Assembly: GCF_964340395.1 (NCBI RefSeq)
Contig: NC_135570.1
Span: forward strand, 5,517,822 to 5,535,321
DNA: 17,500 bases
Direction of reading: 5' to 3'
DNA from: Glandiceps talaboti
Lineage: Eukaryota; Hemichordata; Enteropneusta; Spengelidae
The notes beneath the pieces are model-generated. The model saw only the letters and a program-made list of their open reading frames with translations. It was not told where the DNA came from and did not search any database. The translations under genes and the position numbers were made by a program. Shown here piece after piece: positions 1 to 9,100 of the stretch (position 1 is its first letter; each line of letters starts with the position of its first letter).

Positions 1-240
1 TGATTATTCATACTAAGATGTAAGAACACTTAAATAAAGTCCTAGAGGTGCACGTGTGGAGGGAGTGTTCGTTTTTGAGTGAAATACAAACTGCACCAAC
101 TTTTGTTACTTGTCGTTTCTCAGTACACTAAACTTAGCCCTGCTTCGGAATTTGACATTATTTGCTTGATTTCCTGTGTGAGATCTTAGTATCATGGTAA
201 AATTGGGTACCTTTATAACAGTTTCAGTGACAGAAAAACA

Positions 241-1079
241 TGGATGACACAAAACAAGTTACGACTGAATGATTTAAAAATTGAAGTTCTTCTCATTCGC
301 TCCAAATTCAATACAGTGCCTGGTCAGTGCCTGGTCCAATAGACCATGTCACAATTGGGTCAGCACCTTGGCAACCAACACATGCTAAACCATCATATCA
401 AGAACACATGCAAATCTATCCATAGTCATCTTCGCAGCATCAAATCGATCAGGCGGTACATAACAAATGAAACATGCAATATTAGACATTAATTCATGCC
501 ATTTTTGTCAATTTAATTTGATTATGGATCATAATATTACAATATATGGCTTTATATTATATATATGACCTTCCAGACAAAGTTATATTTTTTTACAACG
601 TTCAACAAATACTGCTGCTAGACTATACACTCGTTCAAGCAAGTTCGCTCATATTTCACATTTTCTTCAAACTATTCATGGGTTACTAGTTCACTTCAGG
701 ATACACTACGAAATCCTTCTTCTGAGTAACAAAGCTTTCAATGACAAAGCTTCAGGCTACATCCACGACCTTCTGCAAAAAAGTTATACACCGACACGTA
801 TACCTTTGTTCAGCTAGCCATAGACAAGTAAAGTGTCTGTGGTCCAGCTAACAAGAGTCCCCTATACTTCCAACCCTAAGATATACAGTAGCCGCACATT
901 TCAAACTGCACCCCTAGACTCAGTCTATTACCTATACGACATCGTTACGATTTACACCTCCACTCACAGTGGTTTAGTTAGAGACCACGTTGGCATCCAG
1001 ACTAGCCTAGACTATCGAATTCTTTACCATTGGATATACGACAATTTTCATATGTGTACACTTTCAAAAATAAAGTAAT
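241..1079 (+). mobile_element. Decayed 3' end of a CR1/L2-like LINE (reverse transcriptase C-terminus)
   Basis: Conceptual translation shows a broken C-terminal part of a non-LTR retrotransposon polymerase. At 241 it reads WMTQNKLRLND, matching the WM..NKLKLN motif of CR1/L2/Rex-type reverse transcriptases. Near 390-480 it reads HIKNTCKSIHSHLRSIKSIR, like the H(I)...HLR.I..IR segment. From 593, in one frame, it reads LQRSTNTAARLYTRSSKFAH, then FRIHYEILLLSNKAFND and GYIHDLLQ, then YTPTR, matching the LQ.VQNAAARL..R, R..FKILLL..KAL and Y..DLL blocks in the right order. The same frame continues past two stop codons near 820 to KIYSSRTFQTAP, which resembles the K.YG.RAFS.AAP block. The 241 segment is in a different frame from the 593 segment, and stop codons lie between them, so the copy is dead. 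It ends near an AATAAA at 1069 and an A-rich run at 1093. The 5' boundary is unclear and may precede 241. The clade is inferred from motif style only. Confidence 0.72.
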
Positions 1080-1796
1080 GAAACACATTTTGAAAAAAAA
1101 CCCACTTTTATGTGGATTTACTATTATTGGCGCCATTGAACGGTATTATGGTTCTGGAGTGTGGCACGTTATATTTTTTGGGTTTGGGGATTAGATTAGG
1201 TTAGATTAGATAAGGTTAGACTAGACTAAATTAGATTACATAGATTAGCTTTGTATAGCAAATGATGTATTTTGTTAACGATATTGACATGACTTGCAGT
1301 GACTGGTATGGCAGGTAATAGTACTACTTATATTCTGTCACAGATACAGGCTAGGCTGTAAGTGTTTAGGTCTGGAAAGCAACAGGTACAGGCTGTGAGT
1401 GTCTAGCTCTAGAAATGTGTTGTGTGGGACTCTAGTTGTCGAGGTCTCTTAATCCCATGTTTTCAGAGACTGTAGGTTTTCTAAGGTAACGTTAATAAAG
1501 GATGTAGGTACGACATGGGGACAAAAAACACCGTAGTTCCCGAAGGATCGTTCCATCATTATGATTGTCCGTAATCACAATCTAAAACACACCGACCCCA
1601 TTGAAGACTTCCAAAACAAGATGACCCCATACCAATCAAGCCACCCCCCTCCCCACAGGCGCTCGTGAAGTTGCTACATCATAGAGAAATACGACAGTCA
1701 GGTCGAACAGCGAGCAACGGGGTTGTTGTAGTATTCAGTGATACAGAAACTTCAGGAGCACCCTCACCAAGCGGATGGAACTGACCCATCTTTATA
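1080..1796. other. Non-coding stretch; degenerate GATTA-type repeat at 1189-1246
   Basis: I see no supportable gene here. Positions 1189-1246 are a degenerate tandem of GATTAG/GGTTAGA/CTAGACTA-like units about 5-7 bases long. They resemble telomere-type TTAGGN words but never form regular TTAGGG. The rest is AT-rich unique sequence with short open frames on both strands that have no recognisable protein signature. Confidence 0.5.
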
Positions 1797-1814
1797 TGGG
1801 CGAAAGTTGACTCC

Positions 1815-2003
1815 AGATTCAGACACAGGTAACACGAGGACACGGTACAAGACTCCTTGGAGGGCCAAATACTTGTTTTCATATGGATGTGCTACTTTAT
1901 ATTGATTTACGATGCGTCATTTGTTACATGTTCTAGCTACCGATCATAATTTTACAACGTTGAAAATCGAACACAAAATATGACGTCATGTATCAAGGGA
2001 ACG
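1815..2003. repeat. Upstream repeat block, copy A
   Basis: The core 1815-1883 contains CACGAGGACACGGTACAAGA followed by CTCCTTGGAGGG and aligns with 2959-3036 and 3281-3346. A second part at 1965-2003 (TCGAACACAAAATATGACGTCA, then TATCAAGGGAAC) aligns with 3088-3123 in the same order and orientation. The two parts are 150 bp apart here and 129 bp apart in copy B, so this is one diverged block of about 190 bp. No open frame is conserved between the copies, which argues for a duplicated non-coding or transposon-derived segment. Confidence 0.65.
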
Positions 2004-2958
2004 AGCAAAAATGACGGAGGGACCTGAGAAGGAAATGGGAGAGTGGGGCATGAAGAAAATAGGAAAGGAGGGGTCCATGAACAATAATACTCTGGATTGC
2101 GAAATTTAATTAAACCCCAGGAGTAGTCGTTTCCGCTGTACATTTGTAAAAGATTTTGCGGTTATACCACAATCATTACCCTAATTCACCTGTAAGGCAG
2201 GTGATAGCCAAACGAATGTGTATATGTGTCTACCTTATCCGCGCTCTGTTTGTAGGAGTCGTGGGATTCGTTGCTGTGAATGCTGCCTTTCGATCGCTAT
2301 ACTCATGTGAATCGATTTGACGTACAATGCCGAATCTTTCCGATATCAACGCGCTTTTCTTCAATTGTGGTGAGACATTTTACTCATCATGAATGAAAAA
2401 ATTATAGCAAATTGAGTTATGAAGAGATCTGTTAGTCGATCCGTCGGGGTCATCTGAGGTCAACTGTTAATCCAAATGAGAACTCGCACAGGTAACTGAC
2501 TAGGTAAAAAGACGACAATTTAGAAATTGTATAGATATAAAAGTTTGTTGACACAGGAACAGTTACTAATGGCAACAGCTAGCTTTGTAGCAAAGGGAGA
2601 ACCTATATTGTTATTGAATTTACAAGCTATCACTTCCATAATACAAGGTAGATTTTTCATAAAGCGTTCTGAAGTTTTGTTGCAGGTAGTGTATTGGGAT
2701 ATTAATGTGTGTGAGTATTAGCAGGACGGGGGGGGGGGGGCGTGCCACACAACTTGAAGCAGAACAAAACATATTTCAGAATAAGTATGTCCTGTAAAAA
2801 TAAACTGTTCTTCAATCACAATCCCAAAACACATACCCAGAACAGACCCCCTCACATTCGTCCAATTGGCATTGCAAAAATACGGGACCCCCCCCCCCCC
2901 CCCCCGATGAGAAGAAACTCCAAGTCCCTTAGTACTAGTATCTAGGCTACAGTTCACT
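2004..2958. other. Intergenic sequence with poly-G (2728-2740) and poly-C (2888-2905) runs
   Basis: There is no convincing gene. A short ATG-initiated frame at 2011-2106 has no homologue that I recognise. The notable content is a run of 13 G and, 147 bp later, a run of 18 C on the same strand. The preceding bases are similar (GGAC before the G run, GGGAC before the C run). The two runs are complementary and could form a stem, and each can form a G-quadruplex on one strand. Confidence 0.5.
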
Positions 2959-3123
2959 GTAGATTTAAACACAGATACCACGAGGACATGGTACAAGACT
3001 CCTCGAAGGATTGAACACGTGTAAATATATGACCTCTAATGTACCAAAAGGTCATCTACAGATATATCATAAGTTGTTTACGTAGAATTAATTCGAACAC
3101 AATATGTACGTCATCAAAGGAAC
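2959..3123. repeat. Upstream repeat block, copy B
   Basis: The core CACGAGGACATGGTACAAGA followed by CTCCTCGAAGGATTGAACA matches copies A and C. The second part, ATTCGAACACAATATG then ACGTCATCAAAGGAAC, matches copy A. It lies about 430 bp upstream of the sulfotransferase start codon. Confidence 0.65.
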
Positions 3124-3280
3124 CCTGATCATAAACCTGTTTCTTTTTAATACGTTTGTGCAAACCTCTCATTCCAAGGCGAAAATGACAAAGAAGCGTC
3201 ATGTATTGATATTTAAAACACATTCGGGTAGAGTTACCTTTACGTTGACCATTAGCATCGCTAATAATGTGACCTAAATT

Positions 3281-3346
3281 CCAGCCAGATAAAGCCAGGC
3301 CACGGTACTAGACTCCTTGAAGGATCAAAAAAGATCATATGACCTC
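3281..3346. repeat. Upstream repeat block, copy C (truncated, next to the promoter)
   Basis: Only the first part of the block is recognisable: GGCCACGGTACTAGACTCCT followed by TGAAGGATCA and then TATGACCT, which aligns with copy B through its TATATGACCT. It ends a few bases before the TATA-like box at 3354, so this copy may form part of the proximal promoter of the sulfotransferase gene. Confidence 0.6.
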
Positions 3347-3353
3347 GGGGCAC

Positions 3354-3361
3354 TATAAAAG
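3354..3361 (+). promoter_or_regulatory. TATA-like box of the sulfotransferase gene
   Basis: The sequence TATAAAAG lies 190 bp upstream of the start codon, so transcription would begin near 3385 and leave a 5' UTR of about 165 nt. A second AT box, TATATATA at 3436-3443, is an alternative with a much shorter leader. The assignment is by consensus and position only. Confidence 0.5.
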
Positions 3362-3550
3362 TGCTAAAGCTATGACAGGTTTGATGCTTACGAAAAATAC
3401 AAACCAACACGCCACACCTATCGCTAGACAATACCTATATATAGGCCTACAGACGCCAGACGTGTCTCAAATTTCAAAGTAGACTTTTGAAAGACGTTGC
3501 ACACCACTTCATTTTTTTGGCTGCACGCGACGGATAGCTTTCCTGCAAAT

Positions 3551-3710
3551 ATGGCTGACGCAGAAAAGAAACCCCCTTACTCGAAAACATACTACATTAA
3601 AAAGGACTGGTTGATGCCGTGTATAATGAACGAGAACACACTTTTAACGAAGCTACCGAAGTTTGAGGTTAGACCCGATGACGTATTTCTGATAACCTAT
3701 CCGAAAGCAG
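3551..3710 (+). CDS. Sulfotransferase exon 1 (start codon to the PAPS loop)
   Basis: It encodes residues 1-53 plus one base, from MADAEKK to LITYPKA. The ATG has a good context (CAAATATGG). The frame is open upstream to a TTG at 3497, but no other ATG precedes it and family length supports 3551. The donor is GCAG|GTAAGT. The exon ends inside the codon for the Gly of the 5'-phosphosulfate-binding loop. Confidence 0.92.
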
Positions 3711-6099
3711 GTAAGTCGCACGACTTTAAACTAAGCTTACCCAATAAACTTACCCTTAACTGTATAGTTGAAGTCTGACATTGGAGATAGAATGTAGATA
3801 CTTATGGCTCTGTTACGAGAAGACAGTATCTATTGAGATTGTTTTATTATTGCATGATGTTCAATAAGCAATTCCATACATGTCACACCCAAGGTAATCA
3901 ATCTGTGCAACTTAAGACGCCATTTTTGAAACCTAGATAAATACACACATAAATCTTACGGTCCCTATCGAGTTACCGTTCACTGACTCTGTATCATATA
4001 ACCACGCAGAAACCAATAAGAAACTGCATATTGTACACTAAGATAGCATTTTTTTGCTATGGTTTGTCTATTATGGAATAAACCATTTAAATAATGCAAC
4101 TACATGCAGATATGTGGGCACTTAGATTTTAATATCTGTATTTGATGTCAACATGGTGACACTTTAGTTCATTTCATTTTGGGAAAAAAATGTTGCATTT
4201 AAAAAAACTTCATTCAGTCTTGCTATCTTTTAAGCGTGGCATGTGGAGTTTCATTGATTTCCTCGTGGTTGCATCAAATACAGTATATAGTGCCGGTGGT
4301 AACTTGAAAGGGTTGTATACTACATGCTATTCATGCCTGTGTATGACTTGTCTTTAAGGTGATTCAAAATGCTCCATACAGCTCATAAAATTCCTATAAA
4401 ACAATAGACGCCCGCCAACCTGAAAAAGAATCTCGTCATACTAGACAGAAATTTTACTAATATTGAAACATTTTATCGTCAAGGTCGAGAAAAGTATAAG
4501 TAAAATTGTTACATTTTAATCTTTAATTTTAAGTTTACTAATCACATAAAAGGTAGGCTACTCAAAGAAAAATAGTGTGTTGATAACATAAACGTCACAG
4601 TGACAGTGAAATGTTGCAGTGTTAGTAAGATTTTATGGCGCCAGATGATAAAATGTAGCAATGTTGGTGTGATTAGGCTTTTCAGCCAGGTGACGTGCTG
4701 TTTCAGGTTAAATATATTTTTTGTGTATTTCCCTGATCTTAATGACAATTTTCGGTGCACCTAAATGTTATATCCCCACTCGTTCATTTGATGGTTTGGC
4801 TGTTACAGAATTCTCGTTTGCCTTTGGCGAGTGATAATGATTTTAAAAAGTACAACTCGAAGAATATGAAATAGGGATAATACAGAAAATGATCAATGTC
4901 TGATTTTTGCATCGTCGTAAGCCAGAATTTTCGTTCCGCCAATCGATGACGTAATACGAACTGTCCTGAAAGGTGTCCTGGGGCTAGACATTAATGAAAC
5001 TTAGTCTGTGACACACACAGCTCTATCGCAGTACCTTCACTTTGACGACAGTCTCTATATCACGGACTGTACATGTGCTTCGACGTATCGGCAAGCATGC
5101 CCTCAAACCTCAAACTGTATGTGAGTTTTTAATGAATTTGATACGTATTTAAAGAACTATATAAGAGAAATGCCCCATCTTTTGTATAAAAAGTAACAAT
5201 TTAAAATGAGATACGCGGGTATCAACGCGGGTTCTTGTCATATGTATCATTCGTTCTGCTGTGCTCAAAATGTGAGTAAATATGAAAATTCAGTATTACT
5301 CACCGATTTGTCATAAATTCAGCTTTCACAGGTATAATATAATTTTTCGATATTTCCCTTCAATCAGCCGGGAAATTGTGACATATTAAAGGGTTTTGTT
5401 ACTCGTCTCCAATTCGAATTTAGTGACCAGGTCCCCTATGTTATTAGTATTTTACCCATCAACAAAACAAGGACAAATATTGGTGAATCATAGGATATAT
5501 TATTATAACAGAATACATAACGAGACGAAAATATCAATTTTACAGTAACTATCTGTTCAAAATGGATTTCAGCAAAGATTTCGATGATGTCAATCAATGA
5601 CGTAAGGGTTGCATGGCAACGCCGTCTTACAGATTTTTTACAATCGTATTTATGCCTTTGGACAAGTCAAGGTATAAAGACCTATAATGAATGCTTAACA
5701 GGCACAGGACAGGGTTGCATGCTAAGTACACATCTACTTAGTCTTTTTTATCAATGAACTCAGGAGATATAAGAACAATGCAAATTGCGTGAGTGTACCC
5801 AGAAACAAGTATATGTATGCTAATTTATGCAAATATATATTGATGTCTTTGTTGGCTGTACTGATTTATCTATAATGATATAGGTCTGCGATGGCTAGTA
5901 AGATGTGTCTTTAATTGGGATAAAACTAGGTTTTTGATTTTCAGAAAGGAAGGGCCACTTAATTGGAAGAAGGGATGTTAATTTAACTTACATCATTGAC
6001 ATTTATTTTGTATTTTATGATTTTTATTGGGTGTACTAAGGTTGATATACTAATTCTCTCCAAGTTTTACCATCCAGTACACACACACACACACACACA

Positions 6100-6177
<78 letters not shown>

Positions 6178-9100
6178 TATGTGCAAGCTTTGTGTATACA
6201 CATCTTTTGACATCTTTGGACAACTTTGCCCCGTGACATCACCTGTTTCACGTATAGATTTATAATCTACATGTAAGGTGGCTGAAACAAGTGGTTAATC
6301 TAAAATTTAATGTGCAACTTTGACAAACATTATATGCTGGCTTGTCAGATTAGGCTGGTGCAATGTGTACACTGTCTAGGTCTCTACGATAACCTTCTGC
6401 ATCTGGAGGTACCTATGGTCAGCCACATGGTACACACCCTGTTTTAGATCAAAATCCATCATGATAGCCTAGTTTTGAGGCAATGTAGCTAAAGTTCCAG
6501 ACGTACTCATGCACATCGCAGGAATCACTGGTACTATGGACGAATTTCTGTCAATTATTCCCAGCATTTTGCTTCATTCAGCCGGAAAATACTCGCGACT
6601 TAAGGGTTGTCGCTACTCGTTTATCAACTTGTAGTGAGTCCCCATTGGTCACGCGTACTTTTCTTTGTTGTACGAAGAAAAATATTGGGGAATAAAATCT
6701 AAGTATGCACAATTATACAATTGCCAGTAATGTCAAAGAAAATCTGGGGAAATAATGGCAATTTTGAACATTTTGACTCATATTTCGAACACAGCAGAAC
6801 CAGTGACGTAGAAACGTGTTGTCGTGACGTAGAACAACCAGAGAATATATTTTTGGCTTATGCATGGTATAAGTAATAGATAGTCAACGAGTTCGGGAGG
6901 GTTATGTACCAATTATCGAGGGGCGTGGCCCCCGAGTTTTTTGGCATATAACCCTACCGAACGAGTTGTCTATCTTACTTATACTACGACGTGATTGGCT
7001 TAAACAGATCTTTTTCTTTGTTGTGTGTGTCTGCATGTGTATAATCATGATATGATGCATGTTTTCATTTTATATGTCAAAATTATGACAGGAACGGACA
7101 CTGTCTTTTATGTTGTCCTTGATTTGTAAATCACCCTCTGCAAAAGACATACACAGGTACTGTATTACAATGTATATGAATCGCCCTCTGCAAAAGAGAG
7201 ACACAGGCAACAATTGTATCCATTCTGACTTTCCTCATACACAACACAGTCTTCTGGTGTATAAAGTTTCAATATTGAACTCATCCTGTGGACAACTAAT
7301 GATGATTTTTTTTAGAATGTCATTCTGTCTTTTCTTAATCTCTAGAATAAAATTTTTACTTTATGAAAAAATAGATGTGCACTAAATAATGTAGTGAGAT
7401 AAGAATTGTAGTTTTAGTTAGTCATTTTGATGATGACGATGTTCATAGAATGTGAATGTTTATAAAACTGACGTTAATGGTGTTACATACATATTGTAGG
7501 ACAATGAGATATGGCATCTGTGCTGCAATAGGTGGCAATGACCATAAAATTGTAACAGTCAGGTAAAGCAGGCGACATGACGGGGGAAGTCAATCGTATG
7601 ATGCACAATAAGGGCCTGGCCCAGTCAAACTGACACAGAAGGTCATCGAGTCTCGCTCGACACAAATCAACAAGTTTGCGGCTGTACAATAAACACAAGC
7701 GTCGCGGTAAAATGCCACTGACGTTCTAAACAATATGTGTATAAAGTTTATTCTTTGAAATTCTCACGGCTACCTTAAATTCTAATCTAACATCTTTAGT
7801 AAGCCCGCAGATTTGAGAAACAAGTCGAAGATTCAATGAAATTTAAAATTTACGTGTAAAGTATTTTCAGTTCAAAATTGAGAATTGTTTATGGTTTTCC
7901 CTATACAGGTACGAATTGGGCATGTCAAATTATCGATGCCATTCACAATGTGGACGACCTTAGTAAACTCGACAGCATGGCTCTACAAGAACGAATTCCC
8001 CTGTTTGAACTTGGGCCGTCGGATCACCCTGAGTTGGCTGCAGAAGGCATAACTGGTGTGCCGTGCATGTCAGACCTGTTGAGCCAGTCACCATCTCCAC
8101 GAAAAATGCCAACACATCTGATACCAGAATACCTTCCCACACAATTATTTGAGAAGAAGCCTCGCGTACGTAATCTGAAAATAATTTGGGCTATTTTAAA
8201 GACTATATTTTCAATTGTTAAGTCGTTGAGTTCATTTGTTCGGGTCTTCGATCGCAACGACATCAACAAAATGATCGAACTTTTGCGACCTTTCAAAGTG
8301 TGCAAAAACGCTCAGTATAATTTGGAAACAACATTGTAGAGATGGTTTTCTGTTATTACACCGAAATATGCAAATAACTTCTCGTATTTTTTACCATCAC
8401 AATATACCTGATACTTCTTTGATTCGTATACAAACCTGTCTTTTCCATTTACAGAGCATATTTGTAGAAAGATGTCCGAAAGATACCATCGTTTCACTCC
8501 TTGGCTGGCACAATTCTTGTCGGTTCCTTGAACCAACAGACTTTAATACGCTTTTAAGGCACTATACCGATGGCAACAGTAAGTAGACTAATTTGAATAT
8601 ATCCCTAACCGAACCCCCTAGCTCCATGAGCTTTAATACCAACGGGTATCATTTGTACAGTCATGTCCAATATTCTGTATTTTTGATTTCGATATACAAA
8701 CGACTAAAAGTGTCCTCCACACAGTTTCATATATGTAGTGAAGTATTTTCCGCAATCTTAGGATCAAAACAGTGATCCTATACAATAGTCACCTACAAAA
8801 TACACGTTCACAGTGTAGTATTTATTCGGAATCATATCTTACTTGCAGCTGTCTATGGGTCTTATTGGGGTTTCATGAAAGAATGGCTGAAATACAAGAA
8901 CGAACCTTGGCTGTTATGGATAAAATTTGAAGACATGAAAAAAGTAAGTGAATGACGTAACCTGGTGACCCTTTTCTGTGGATTAGCCTAACGAAATGTC
9001 TGTGATTGTAACGTTGTGTGAGTTTGCCAGCAGATGGTGCAATTACAAGTGCAGTTTCAGTGGACAAGTGTGTACAATTCTGACATATTGATAACGAAAG

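Larger units (their letters stand above)
3711..7908 (+). other. Sulfotransferase intron 1 (4198 bp), repeat-rich
   Basis: A GT-AG intron, far longer than introns 2-5 of this gene (about 270-930 bp). It contains at least five repeat features annotated separately. Between them (about 4181-5334, 5625-6078, 6350-6554 and 7229-7908) I see AT-rich sequence without a gene. A minus-strand open frame at 7483-7698 is locally richer in CpG, but it has no family signature and I do not call it. Confidence 0.75.

Noticed and set aside
1189-1246. Interstitial telomeric repeat
   Set aside because: The units are GATTA/GGTTAGA-like and irregular; no run of TTAGGG or another known telomere unit is present.
3497-3550. 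Upstream extension of the sulfotransferase frame
   Set aside because: It begins at TTG with no ATG. The SULT family length and the good context at 3551 favour the later start.
7129-7228. CRISPR-like direct repeats
   Set aside because: Only two diverged units are present, in an animal intron; this is a simple tandem duplication.
7483-7698. Minus-strand 71-codon open frame in intron 1
   Set aside because: The surrounding sequence is locally CpG-richer, but no motif, splice context or family pattern supports a gene.
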